A stretch of DNA of 64,000 nt from Rikenellaceae bacterium (GCA_003542575.1 DPKJ01000014.1:20262-84261), one strand, 5' to 3'. Positions 41,488 to 50,149 are shown, counted from the first letter of the stretch. Notes: generated by a model not told the origin, from the sequence alone. Made by a program: numbers and translations.

Positions 41488-41886
41488 ATGCCAACAATTC
41501 AACAGTTAGTTCGCAAGGGCCGCGAGGTTATCGTAGAGAAGAGTAAATCTCGTGCGCTTGACGCTTGTCCTCAAAGACGCGGAGTTTGTGTACGTGTTTA
41601 CACTACAACTCCTAAGAAACCAAACTCAGCTATGCGTAAAGTAGCTCGTGTGCGCCTCACCAATCAGAAGGAGGTTAATGCGTATATACCGGGTGAAGGT
41701 CACAACCTTCAGGAGCACTCTATTGTGCTTGTACGTGGTGGTCGTGTTAAAGACCTTCCTGGTGTTCGTTACCACATCCTTCGCGGTGCACTTGATACTG
41801 CAGGTGTAGACGGACGTAAGCAAGGACGCTCGCTGTACGGTACTAAGAGACCTAAGAAAACAGCAGCAGCTAAAGCTAAAAAGTAA
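41488..41886 (+). CDS. rpsL: 30S ribosomal protein S12
   Basis: S12 sits at the decoding centre. The 132 residues start MPTIQQLVRKGREVIVEKSK and include TTPKKPNSAMRKVARVRL near 40-57 and GRVKDLPGVRYHILRGALD near 86-104. Lys residues at the two classic streptomycin-resistance positions (in TPKKPNS and GRVKDLP) are unchanged. It is the first gene of the str half-operon. The tail is Lys/Ala-rich. Confidence 0.97.
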   Translation: MPTIQQLVRKGREVIVEKSKSRALDACPQRRGVCVRVYTTTPKKPNSAMRKVARVRLTNQKEVNAYIPGEGHNLQEHSIVLVRGGRVKDLPGVRYHILRGALDTAGVDGRKQGRSLYGTKRPKKTAAAKAKK

Positions 41887-41909
41887 TTATCAATTCAATT
41901 ATCTAAGTA

Positions 41910-42386
41910 ATGAGAAAAACGAAGCCTAAAAAGAGGATTCTACTTCCCGACCCCAAATTTCACGACACTAGTGTTACCAGATTCGTGAACAATTTGATGT
42001 TACAGGGCAAGAAGAGTATCGCCTATCGCATCTTCTATGATGCACTAGACATTGTCGGCGAAAAGATGAAAGATTCTGAAAAGGCTCCTCTCGAAATCTG
42101 GAAAAAAGCTATTGAGAATGTAACCCCACAGGTAGAGGTGAAAAGCCGCAGAGTGGGTGGTGCAAACTTCCAGGTTCCAACCGAGGTGCGTCCGGAAAGA
42201 AAGATTTCACTTTCAATGAAAAACCTGATTATGTACGCCCGCAAAAGGTCTGCTCATACAATGGCAGATAAACTTGCCGCAGAAATTATGGCAGCTTATA
42301 ACAACGAAGGCGCTGCATACAAGAGAAAAGAGGATATGCACAAAATGGCAGAAGCTAACAAAGCATTTGCGCATTTCCGGTTTTAA
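41910..42386 (+). CDS. rpsG: 30S ribosomal protein S7
   Basis: S7 nucleates assembly of the 30S head. The 158-residue product starts MRKTKPKKRILLPDPKFHDT and has LEIWKKAIENVTPQVEVKSR and RRVGGANFQVPTEVRPERK in the middle, matching the S7 signature, then AAEIMAAYNNEGAAYKRKED. It lies 23 nt after rpsL and 19 nt before fusA. Confidence 0.97.
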   Translation: MRKTKPKKRILLPDPKFHDTSVTRFVNNLMLQGKKSIAYRIFYDALDIVGEKMKDSEKAPLEIWKKAIENVTPQVEVKSRRVGGANFQVPTEVRPERKISLSMKNLIMYARKRSAHTMADKLAAEIMAAYNNEGAAYKRKEDMHKMAEANKAFAHFRF

Positions 42387-42405
42387 GCACCCCAGAACCA
42401 ATTAA

Positions 42406-44526
42406 ATGGCAAGAGATTTACAATACACAAGAAACATAGGCATCATGGCTCACATCGATGCCGGAAAGACGACTACATCTGAGCGAATCCTGTTTTATAC
42501 AGGTAAGACCCACAAAATGGGTGAAGTACACGACGGTGCTGCTACAATGGACTGGATGGTTCAGGAGCAGGAGCGTGGTATTACTATCACTTCAGCTGCA
42601 ACCACAGCATTTTGGAACTACGACGGAAACCAGTATCAGATAAACCTTATTGATACTCCCGGCCACGTAGACTTTACTGTAGAGGTCGAGAGATCACTGC
42701 GAGTATTAGACGGTACTGTTGCAACATTTTGCGCAGTAGGCCGCGTACAGCCTCAGTCAGAGACTGTATGGCGCCAAGCCGACAAATATCATGTGCCAAA
42801 AATGGCTTATGTTAACAAAATGGACCGTGTTGGAGCTGACTTCTATGCGGTTGTAGAGGAGATTAACACTAAGCTTGGAGCAAATGCAATTCCTATCGCA
42901 CTTCCTATAGGTGCAGAGGATAAATTCGAAGGCATAATTGACCTTGTATCAAAAAAGGCATATTATTACGATCAGGACAACAAAGAACTTGTTAACTACG
43001 TAATAAAAGATGTGCCTGCCAATATGGTAGACGAGGTTGATGAGTGGAGAGGAAAACTTATCGAATCAATTGCAGAGTACAATGATGCAATTCTTGAGAA
43101 GTTTTTTGATAATCCTGACTCTATTTCTGATGATGAGATTATAGCAGCACTGCGCAAAGCAACCATTGATATGGCTGTTGTGCCTGTAACCTGCGGTTCG
43201 TCATTTAAAAATAAAGGTGTTCAGTACCTGCTTGACTCAGTAATGCGCTATCTTCCTTCTCCGCTTGATATCGGAGATGTAAAGGGTATAAATCCTGATA
43301 CAGAAAAGGAAGAGATCCGCAAGACAAATGTAAAGGAGCCGTTCTGCGGCCTAGTGTTCAAAATTGCAACCGACCCATTTGTTGGCCGTCTTGCATATAT
43401 CAGAGCATATTCAGGCAAGCTTGATTCCGGTTCATATATACTCAATACAAGATCAGACAAGAAAGAGAGGGTAGCCCGCCTCTACCAGATGCACTCCAAC
43501 AAGCAAAATCCAATCGATTTTGTTGAAGCGGGAGACATCTGTGCAGCTGTTGGCTTTAAGGAACTTCGCACAGGTGATACTATCTGTGTAGAAAACCACC
43601 CGATTGTTCTTGAGTCTATGTCTTTCCCTGATCCTGTTATCGGTCTGGCTGTTGAACCAAAAACACAGAAAGACCTTGACAAACTGGGAATGGCACTTTC
43701 AAAACTTTCAGAAGAGGATCCTACATTTACTGTTCGTTCAGATCACGAGACCGGCCAGACCGTTATCAGCGGAATGGGTGAGCTCCACCTGGAGATCATT
43801 GTAGACCGTCTAAGGAGAGAATTTGGAGTTGAAATTAACCAGGGTGCACCTCAGGTTAACTACAAAGAGGCTATCCGTTCAACCGTTCAGCATCGCGAAG
43901 TATTCAAGAAGCAGACCGGTGGTCGTGGTAAATTTGCAGATATCATTATTGAAATCGGCCCTGCAGACGAAGGTATTACCGGACTTCAGTTTATTGATGA
44001 GGTTAAAGGTGGTAATATTCCAAGGGAGTATGTTCCTTCTGTTGAGAAAGGTTTCAAAGCAGCTTTGGCAAACGGTGTTCTTGCCGGATACGAGGTTACC
44101 TCACTTAAGGTAATTCTTAAAGACGGTTCATTCCACGCAGTTGACTCAGATGCACTTTCATTTGAAATCTGCGCAAGACAGGCATTCCGCAAAGCATGCC
44201 CTAAGGCAAATCCATATATTCAGGAGCCTATTATGTCTCTTGAAGTTGTTACTCCGGAAGATTACCTTGGTGATGTTATCGGTGACCTTAACAAACGCAG
44301 AGGCCAGATTAACAACATGGATTCCAAAGGAAATGCAAGAATCGTTAAAGCCAAGGTTCCGCTTTCAGAGCAGTTTGGCTATGTAACTGTTCTTCGTACT
44401 CTATCTTCAGGAAGGGCAACCAGTACCATGGAGTTCTCTCACTATACCGAACTTCCTGCGAACCTTGCAAAAGAGGTTATCGAGAAGGCCGGCGGTAAGA
44501 AATTTGATACCGATTCAGACGAATAA
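42406..44526 (+). CDS. fusA: Elongation factor G
   Basis: EF-G drives translocation with GTP. The 706 residues begin MARDLQYTRNIGIMAHIDAG, with G1 AHIDAGKTTTSERIL, effector sequence ERGITITSAAT, G3 DTPGHVDFTVEVERS and G4 YVNKMDRVGADF. Domains II-V follow, including GMGELHLEIIVDRL and the domain IV loop GGNIPREYVPSVEKGF. Length and position between rpsG and rpsJ are those of the canonical factor. Confidence 0.97.
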   Translation: MARDLQYTRNIGIMAHIDAGKTTTSERILFYTGKTHKMGEVHDGAATMDWMVQEQERGITITSAATTAFWNYDGNQYQINLIDTPGHVDFTVEVERSLRVLDGTVATFCAVGRVQPQSETVWRQADKYHVPKMAYVNKMDRVGADFYAVVEEINTKLGANAIPIALPIGAEDKFEGIIDLVSKKAYYYDQDNKELVNYVIKDVPANMVDEVDEWRGKLIESIAEYNDAILEKFFDNPDSISDDEIIAALRKATIDMAVVPVTCGSSFKNKGVQYLLDSVMRYLPSPLDIGDVKGINPDTEKEEIRKTNVKEPFCGLVFKIATDPFVGRLAYIRAYSGKLDSGSYILNTRSDKKERVARLYQMHSNKQNPIDFVEAGDICAAVGFKELRTGDTICVENHPIVLESMSFPDPVIGLAVEPKTQKDLDKLGMALSKLSEEDPTFTVRSDHETGQTVISGMGELHLEIIVDRLRREFGVEINQGAPQVNYKEAIRSTVQHREVFKKQTGGRGKFADIIIEIGPADEGITGLQFIDEVKGGNIPREYVPSVEKGFKAALANGVLAGYEVTSLKVILKDGSFHAVDSDALSFEICARQAFRKACPKANPYIQEPIMSLEVVTPEDYLGDVIGDLNKRRGQINNMDSKGNARIVKAKVPLSEQFGYVTVLRTLSSGRATSTMEFSHYTELPANLAKEVIEKAGGKKFDTDSDE

Positions 44527-44545
44527 AAGAGAAAAAATTAAAGAT

Positions 44546-44851
44546 ATGAGCCAAAAAATAAGAATTAAGCTAAAATCTTACGATCATATGCTTGTAGACA
44601 AATCGGCAGACAAGATCGTAAAAACAGTAAAAGCTACCGGCGCAGTTGTAAGTGGTCCTATTCCACTTCCGACAGACAAAAAGATCTTCACTGTTAACCG
44701 CTCTACATTCGTTAACAAGAAAGCTCGTGAGCAGTTCGAACTGAACTCGTTCCGCCGTCTGCTGGACATATACAGCTCTACTCCAAAAACAGTAGATGCT
44801 TTGATGAAACTTGAACTTCCAAGCGGAGTTGAAGTAGAGATCAAAGTCTGA
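44546..44851 (+). CDS. rpsJ: 30S ribosomal protein S10
   Basis: S10 (NusE) binds the 30S head and takes part in antitermination. The 101-residue product starts MSQKIRIKLKSYDHMLVDKS and includes GPIPLPTDKKIFTVNRSTFV and SRRL-like SFRRLLDIYSSTPKTVDAL, then LPSGVEVEIKV at the end. ATG at 44546 gives the family start; a longer in-frame reading would overlap fusA. In nearly all bacteria rplC follows; here a tRNA does. Confidence 0.96.
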   Translation: MSQKIRIKLKSYDHMLVDKSADKIVKTVKATGAVVSGPIPLPTDKKIFTVNRSTFVNKKAREQFELNSFRRLLDIYSSTPKTVDALMKLELPSGVEVEIKV

Positions 44852-44893
44852 TAAATTGAGTGTAAATAATTGTAAGATTTTAAGGAATTTTAC

Positions 44894-44901
44894 TATTTTT
44901 G
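44894..44901 (+). promoter_or_regulatory. -7 element for the CAU tRNA
   Basis: TATTTTTG at 44894-44901 lies 12 nt before the tRNA 5' end, so the tRNA can be made independently of rpsJ read-through. No clear -33 box. Confidence 0.45.
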
Positions 44902-44912
44902 CACTCCGTTTC

Positions 44913-44987
44913 GGGCCCATAGCTCAGTTGGTTAGTAGCACCTGACTCATAATCAGGGGGTCGCTGGTTCAAGCCCAGCTGGGCCCA
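44913..44987 (+). tRNA. tRNA with CAU anticodon (Met or Ile2)
   Basis: Acceptor GGGCCCA pairs with TGGGCCC, the anticodon arm CTGACTCATAATCAG has CAT in the loop, and the T arm GCTGGTTCAAGCCCAGC is intact; CCA is not encoded. The first acceptor pair is G-C, so it is not an initiator. CAU may be elongator Met or lysidine-modified Ile2; the T-arm sequence is close to known Ile2 tRNAs. The D arm (GCTCAGTTGGTTAGTAGC) has one extra base, leaving only three good D-stem pairs. Confidence 0.9.
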
Positions 44988-44988
44988 C

Positions 44989-45024
44989 AAGAAAAGCACC
45001 TGCAAAACCGCAGGTGCTTTTCTT
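44989..45024 (+). terminator. Terminator after the CAU tRNA, likely bidirectional
   Basis: AAGAAAAGCACCTGC pairs perfectly with GCAGGTGCTTTTCTT across a 6-nt loop. It closes the rpsL-tRNA transcription unit and may also serve the convergent methyltransferase gene. The same GCACCTG core is used by the hairpin at 61550. Confidence 0.85.
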
Positions 45025-45025
45025 A

Positions 45026-45040
45026 TGGGCCCCGGGCCCA
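45026..45040. repeat. 15-nt perfect palindrome echoing the tRNA acceptor
   Basis: TGGGCCCCGGGCCCA is a 7-bp perfect palindrome around one C. Its halves equal the tRNA's 3' (TGGGCCC) and 5' (GGGCCCA) acceptor strands. It lies 38 nt past the tRNA, directly after the terminator. Confidence 0.75.
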
Positions 45041-45043
45041 TTG

Positions 45044-45952
45044 TTATTTTCTTTTTTTAATTATAGCTGCTTTAAATTCGTATTCGTTAATCTCATGTTT
45101 TCTCAGATCAAACTGTTCATTATCGAGATATTTTTCGATAAAAGGCAAATCAGGCGCATAATGAAAATGTCCCCCAATCTTGAGTGAGTGCAAAATATTC
45201 ATATAAGTTTTGCCATATGCAATATAGTCTCCATTTTCTCTCAGATTATGATGAATAAAATGATTTGAAAATCCCAGATTACTGATTATTGTCCCCCATT
45301 TTTCTTTTCCGTAATCGTATTCAAGCCAATCTGCAGTTATGAAATTTGATGAATTAAATTTATATCTGTCAATCCCGTAAACTTCAAATCCCTTATTTTT
45401 TAGATAATTAACTAAATGGCCGGAACTCCCACAACCTATATCTAAAACTGGTTGCATTAGGTTCTCAGTATCAATCTGTAAAATATTAAACTGTAATTTG
45501 GGGCTATATTCAGAACATGCAACGGGATCTATCTTTCTGTCAGCGTTTTTATAAATTTTCTCAGCAAAAGAATTACTCTCTTTAAGCCATTCTTTTAGTT
45601 TCTCATAATGCTTTTTTGAAATATTTTCAACTGAATCTGTTTTTGACTGAATATTTTCAAATAAGTCGGAGTAGATTTTCTTTAAGTGACTTTTCTCATT
45701 ATTGCCAAACGAATAGTATTGGTTTACTCTGTAGAATTCTTCTATTGCTTTATCTGTGGCATAATCAATTAAGAATTGTCTTGAATCGGGATTTACTTTG
45801 TCTATGGTTGACATAGCTATAACCGTTTCATTTGCAAATTGAAATATCTCAAGGTTATCAAGAAGAATGTTTTTGTTTTTGTTAAATTCTATTTGCTTAT
45901 CAATTCTTTTAACAAATTTATCAATTTGCACTGGTCTCATAGTGTTCGGCAT
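45044..45952 (-). CDS. Class I SAM-dependent methyltransferase
   Basis: The 302-residue protein has a mostly helical N-terminal half (about 1-155) and a Rossmann-like methyltransferase half with motif I VLDIGCGSSGHLVNYL near 170-185, motif II EVYGIDRYKF and an acidic WLEYDYGKEKWGTIISNLG (motif IV region). Substrate unknown; there is no partner gene. ATG at 45952 is used; a second ATG four codons later is possible and the longer TTG frame is less likely. The region looks more AT-rich than the ribosomal genes beside it. Confidence 0.72.
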   Translation of the reverse strand: MPNTMRPVQIDKFVKRIDKQIEFNKNKNILLDNLEIFQFANETVIAMSTIDKVNPDSRQFLIDYATDKAIEEFYRVNQYYSFGNNEKSHLKKIYSDLFENIQSKTDSVENISKKHYEKLKEWLKESNSFAEKIYKNADRKIDPVACSEYSPKLQFNILQIDTENLMQPVLDIGCGSSGHLVNYLKNKGFEVYGIDRYKFNSSNFITADWLEYDYGKEKWGTIISNLGFSNHFIHHNLRENGDYIAYGKTYMNILHSLKIGGHFHYAPDLPFIEKYLDNEQFDLRKHEINEYEFKAAIIKKRK

Positions 45953-46140
45953 AACGTATTTAAAGGTGTACAATATCTAGTTTAAGGCCTCGGGAAAAGA
46001 GAGTCAACCAAACCTTTGCCGGGGTTTATTGTCTGATGTTTTAAAATAATTGGAAATTTTATATGCTTTTGTAATCTTTATGTATATAATTCAGGCATAA
46101 AGTTATGTTATTTAAGCATTAAATTTTTAATCAAACTATT

Positions 46141-47592
46141 TTACTTACGTATCCAAGACCCTTGTATTGACATATCCATCAAATTTGCCCTTCCTGACCA
46201 TTTGTATGTTGTGGGCCAAACACGAAAAGATCTTACAAAATAGGTAAAAGCCCTTAAACTTAAAGGCAGGTCTTTTGGTTCCCACTTTTTTGTTACATCC
46301 ATTTCAATCAGTACAAGATCTCCTTTTCGCAAGAGTGAATATTCTCCACCTGTTAAGACTGTCCCTGAAACAGAATAAATCCAGGTGCCTTTCATTTGTT
46401 GGTTTTGTGGCAAACTAAGCAGGTTGGGGAATCCGTTTTCAAATTTTATATCAATCCTATCCGGTCCATAATCTAACCAATAATTGGTTACCATTTGTTC
46501 CTTATTTAAACTGAAATTATGTATTCCGGTTTTTATGTTGCCTTGCGCATTTTCCAGAACGAAAAGAGCAGTATTAGGGGGGTTAATTTCACCAATAGTT
46601 AGTTTTGAGGCGTAACGTGCAAAATATGTTTTTTGTCCATTTCGTTTTATAGCAAACTTAGAAGGAGTAAGCTTCCTATCACCAACTTGTGCATGAATTA
46701 TAGTTCCTTCTCTATTTACAAAATCAAACTCTTGCATATAAGCAAGCAATAGTTTTGATGGTTTTTCCATATCATTGCCAACCGGTGCTAAAAATGGTAA
46801 CCGATCATGATTAACTGAATTTTCTTTTATTAATAACTCAATACGCCTTCCTTTGTAATCAGTAAAGGCAATGTCAACATCCACACCCGTTTTTAATATC
46901 TCAAAACGATCTGGAGACATTTGTACCTTACTCGCAATTCCTAATCCTTTACCTACGGCAAAAGTGGTGCTATCAAAAAAAACATCCGGCTGGTAATATA
47001 CATCTATCTTCTTATCTGTCCTGTACATCAGAACTCTTAATCCCTTGCCAAAACACAAATCATCATAATACTGTGGCTCTATCATTTCGTATTCAGGGTC
47101 ACCTTTAAAGCTGACCACTAAAAGTCGCTTTATAGGTTCAACTGCTAGTATGAACGGGAAAACAAAATTTTCATGAATAGTTTGATTAATAACGAATTCT
47201 TTAGTTGTACCATGAGCATTTTTTGATAGAAAAAGTAATAGTATAAAAGGTGTGATATATACAATAAGCGACATCCACACTTTATACGGGCGCCTATAAT
47301 ATAACGCTTGGACTACTCCATAAAGGGCAAACAGGCCTAAAACAACATAAAAAAAGTGAAAATTGGCGTTAATTAATGCTAATAAACCTGACCCGGTAAA
47401 TAAAATGCCAAAAACAAACATAATTACAACCTTAATAAAAAAATGATGAGATTCAAGCTTCATTGAGAGCTCCTGGTGTTGTCTTTTTGCAGAAAGAGCA
47501 ATTGTTTCTTTATTGCCTTTTAATAGATGGTAGAGGTTTGAGCCAATTTCAAATAAACCTAATGAAATAATAATGTAAATAAGAATAATCAT
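46141..47592 (-). CDS. Unrecognised membrane protein with large C-terminal domain
   Basis: I do not recognise this 483-residue protein. Residues 1-125 hold four or five hydrophobic segments (1-20, 52-75, 80-97, 106-122). Residues 126-483 are soluble-looking, rich in beta-strand patterns, with FVFPFILAVEPIKRLLVVSF and DDLCFGKGLRVLMYRTDKKI near 145-205 and aromatic C-terminal motifs (GTWIYSVSG, WPTTYKWSG). No catalytic signature is obvious. It lies 69 nt behind a Crp/Fnr regulator on the same strand, which could control it. It may be a sensor or a lipocalin-like domain on a membrane anchor, but this is only a shape-based guess. Confidence 0.6.
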   Translation of the reverse strand: MIILIYIIISLGLFEIGSNLYHLLKGNKETIALSAKRQHQELSMKLESHHFFIKVVIMFVFGILFTGSGLLALINANFHFFYVVLGLFALYGVVQALYYRRPYKVWMSLIVYITPFILLLFLSKNAHGTTKEFVINQTIHENFVFPFILAVEPIKRLLVVSFKGDPEYEMIEPQYYDDLCFGKGLRVLMYRTDKKIDVYYQPDVFFDSTTFAVGKGLGIASKVQMSPDRFEILKTGVDVDIAFTDYKGRRIELLIKENSVNHDRLPFLAPVGNDMEKPSKLLLAYMQEFDFVNREGTIIHAQVGDRKLTPSKFAIKRNGQKTYFARYASKLTIGEINPPNTALFVLENAQGNIKTGIHNFSLNKEQMVTNYWLDYGPDRIDIKFENGFPNLLSLPQNQQMKGTWIYSVSGTVLTGGEYSLLRKGDLVLIEMDVTKKWEPKDLPLSLRAFTYFVRSFRVWPTTYKWSGRANLMDMSIQGSWIRK

Positions 47593-47661
47593 GAATAATT
47601 AATTTTATAAAAATTAGGTGCAAAGTTGTGGTATAAAATTAATAAGTTCATGAACCTGGGT

Positions 47662-48243
47662 TCATAAATCAGAAGGGAATAATCTTCTTTTTATCCGGCA
47701 GAGCGATTGAGGCTTAATTCCTAGAAATGAAGCTATATGGTATTGTGATATACGCTGAATGAAATCTTTGTTTTGCCTGATTAACTGGATATAACGTTGC
47801 TCAGGACTTTCGGTATAAAACGAAACAATGTGGTTTACAGCTGCAGCAAAAACTGTTTCAATCAATAATCGTCCAAATCTTTCGCCGTAAGTAACTTTTT
47901 GATAAAAGAGCTGTAAGTCGGTTTTGGAAATAGCATACATAGTGCTTTTTTCGATAGTTATTATACTTTTTGTAGCAGGAGTCTGCTTTATAAAGCCATC
48001 TATATCGCCTATAAAATTTCCTTCGTTCCGAAAAATAAATGTTCTTTCTTCTCCATTTATGTTAGCCGTGTATCGCACCAAACCCTTTGCAATAAACCAT
48101 AATTTATTACAAATTTCTCCTTCCTGATGAACAACAGTGTTAGCTCCATACTCTTTAACCTTGAATAAAGAATCGATAATCTGTAAGTCCGAATTATTCA
48201 ATGGAATGAATTCATTTATTTTACTAATAAGCAACTCTTTCAT
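47662..48243 (-). CDS. Crp/Fnr family transcriptional regulator
   Basis: The 193-residue protein has a cyclic-nucleotide-binding-like beta-roll (about 20-115: VVHQEGEICNKLWFIAKGLV, NEGNFIGDIDGF) and a short C-terminal winged helix (RISQYHIASFLGIKPQSLCR with IKRRLF), as in many Bacteroidota Crp-like activators. No Fnr-type Cys cluster is present, and the Arg-Ser pair that binds cAMP in Crp is missing. ATG at 48243 is preferred over a TTG two codons upstream. It probably regulates the adjacent membrane-protein gene or distant targets. Confidence 0.85.
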   Translation of the reverse strand: MKELLISKINEFIPLNNSDLQIIDSLFKVKEYGANTVVHQEGEICNKLWFIAKGLVRYTANINGEERTFIFRNEGNFIGDIDGFIKQTPATKSIITIEKSTMYAISKTDLQLFYQKVTYGERFGRLLIETVFAAAVNHIVSFYTESPEQRYIQLIRQNKDFIQRISQYHIASFLGIKPQSLCRIKRRLFPSDL

Positions 48244-48313
48244 GATCAACTAACTTGTTAAAAGACATTATTCGCAATAAGCACATGATGCTATTTATTA
48301 GCGCTTTTCGGCA

Positions 48314-48787
48314 TCATTTGTTCTCAGGTAAATTTATTTCAACTTGTTTCTTAAGCGCAAGATTCATTTGATTATAACCAATCTCCGTTTTTTTAATCAT
48401 ACTTCCCATAAATAAAACCATAGGCCCCCTAAATCTTTCAATTTGCCGAAATCTAGTTTTACCATCTGAAGTTAGTTCAAGAAGAAATGCATGGTCACCA
48501 CTATAAATAATCCTAAGAAAACTCCCTCCCCATAGAATTTTTTTGAATGGAATTACTTCATACACTTCTGGCACAAATATCATTGGTTTCATATCAGGTG
48601 TAACAACCTTAATACGTATGCGTTCACCTTCCTTCAAATTTCCTTCGACCAATGGAATAAACGAGTTCCATGTTTCCCACGATTTGAAATCCACTAGTAC
48701 TTCCCATATTTTTTCTGGTTGCGCATCAATATCAATCCAAGCATCGATTTCACGGTGCATTATTTTGGAGATTTTCTTCTCTTTCAT
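48314..48787 (-). CDS. SRPBCC (START-like) domain protein
   Basis: The 157-residue protein has the helix-grip pattern of polyketide-cyclase/dehydrase proteins: IDAWIDIDAQPEKIWEVLVD at 13-32, FKSWETWNSFIP, an LKEGERIRIKV strand and LELTSDGKTRFRQIERFRG before a long C-terminal helix. Such proteins bind hydrophobic ligands; most have no known substrate. It lies between two Crp/Fnr regulators on the same strand. No signal peptide. Confidence 0.78.
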   Translation of the reverse strand: MKEKKISKIMHREIDAWIDIDAQPEKIWEVLVDFKSWETWNSFIPLVEGNLKEGERIRIKVVTPDMKPMIFVPEVYEVIPFKKILWGGSFLRIIYSGDHAFLLELTSDGKTRFRQIERFRGPMVLFMGSMIKKTEIGYNQMNLALKKQVEINLPENK

Positions 48788-48866
48788 AGCAGTATATTTA
48801 CTTTAAGTGACATGTTCTGCAAAGCCAGACATTTAAAATTTGAGATTTTAGGCTAATTTAATAACT

Positions 48867-49487
48867 TTAGAAATGCCAGCCCACTTTAAGTGATATTTCA
48901 CCCTGAAACTTTTTGGTTTTGTACTCAGTTTCACCAACAGTTATTTTTCTGTCGTTCAAAACGTAATGCACTGCTCCCCAAGGTTCAACATAAAAGTTTT
49001 TGTAAACTTTAAAAATATAACCACTACCTGAAGTGGCTACATAATTTTTAAGATCATAATCCTGATTATTCATTTTTGAGGTTATAGTGTTATCCCACAT
49101 TTCAATCCCGACACCATACCACCATCCTTCGAAGTTGTTTTTCAAGAAATAATCAAAAATCAATGCTTTAGCAGTAGTATTTAAATCCTTATAATCCTCA
49201 TTGTCTATTAGTTTATCAGGCATCGTAAAGCCAGCAATTACACCACGAATCCTGATTTTTTTGTATCCATACCACAATTGGGCTGAGTATCCAAAGTTAC
49301 CTGATATCATGCTCATAATTGGAGGTAATAAGTCAATTGCTACACCAACAGTTTGTTTGACTTTAAGACTGTCAGTGTGTGATTTTCTAGTCTGTTTTTG
49401 ATAATTTGCTTCAGGTAAATCCGATTGTGCTGAAATTGTTGTTGCAACATAAAACACTGCAACTATAAGTAAGATGTATTTTTTCAT
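48867..49487 (-). CDS. Small exported protein, probably outer-membrane barrel
   Basis: The 206-residue product has a clear signal peptide (MKKYILLIVAVFYVATTISAQ). The mature part alternates hydrophobic and polar residues with many aromatics (FGYSAQLWYGYKKIRIRGV, FEGWWYGVGIEMWD) and ends VGWHF with terminal Phe, as do beta-barrel proteins. No family is recognised. It is between the SRPBCC gene and the second Crp/Fnr regulator, all on the minus strand. Confidence 0.65.
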   Translation of the reverse strand: MKKYILLIVAVFYVATTISAQSDLPEANYQKQTRKSHTDSLKVKQTVGVAIDLLPPIMSMISGNFGYSAQLWYGYKKIRIRGVIAGFTMPDKLIDNEDYKDLNTTAKALIFDYFLKNNFEGWWYGVGIEMWDNTITSKMNNQDYDLKNYVATSGSGYIFKVYKNFYVEPWGAVHYVLNDRKITVGETEYKTKKFQGEISLKVGWHF

Positions 49488-49567
49488 ATCATAATGTTTA
49501 AAAAATTATGATACAAAGTTCGGTCGGAAAATCAGTTAAATTACTTCACATTTGTTATCAAATACTC

Positions 49568-50149
49568 TCAATCGAATAATTCTTTACGGATCCGGCTTAA
49601 TGACTGTGGGGCTATACCCAGAAAATTTGCAATATGATAAAGTTGAACCCTTTGAAGAATTTCAGGAAACTGGCGTAATAGGTTTTCATAGCGCTCTGTT
49701 GCAGTAAGCACTTGTAAATCTACACTCTGCCGAATAATTTTCAAAAATGCCTGTTCTGTTAAAACTCTGCCAAGTCTTTCAATTTTTGGGTTTTTTATAT
49801 ATAAATCGGACAAGGTCTGCTGTTTGATAACCAATAATTCAGAATTTTCAATTGCCTTAATATTAATTAGTGATGGAGAATTACTCAAACGACTCTCGTT
49901 TGATGTTACCCAATCTCCTTCAAAAGCAAAATCGATTGTTATTTCATTGCCATTGTATAAGGATTTATAATAAATCAGTACTCCATGGTTCACCAAACCA
50001 ATAAAATTGCAAATCTGACCCTCCTCTAGTAAAAACTCATTTTTCCCAAGCGTTTTTACTTCAAATAAATCAAAGAATACCTGGAATTCCTCCTCAGTTA
50101 ATGAAATGATTGGTTCAATACTTCTTAGCAATGTGCTGATTTTATCCAT
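49568..50149 (-). CDS. Crp/Fnr family transcriptional regulator
   Basis: This 193-residue protein has the same layout and length as the regulator at 47.7 kb: a beta-roll (about 20-115, FLLEEGQICNFIGLVNHGVL, AFEGDWVTS) and a C-terminal helix-turn-helix (VQLYHIANFLGIAPQSLSRI). The two share the HIA-FLGI-PQSL recognition-helix pattern but differ elsewhere, so they are paralogues rather than a recent duplicate. ATG at 50149 replaces a longer TTG reading. It may act on the outer-membrane protein gene that follows. Confidence 0.84.
   Translation of the reverse strand: MDKISTLLRSIEPIISLTEEEFQVFFDLFEVKTLGKNEFLLEEGQICNFIGLVNHGVLIYYKSLYNGNEITIDFAFEGDWVTSNESRLSNSPSLINIKAIENSELLVIKQQTLSDLYIKNPKIERLGRVLTEQAFLKIIRQSVDLQVLTATERYENLLRQFPEILQRVQLYHIANFLGIAPQSLSRIRKELFD

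Noticed and set aside
44913..50149. Integrated element using the CAU tRNA as attachment site
   Set aside because: No integrase, and no repeat of the tRNA 3' end was found at the far side of the block; the nearby palindrome is only 38 nt away.
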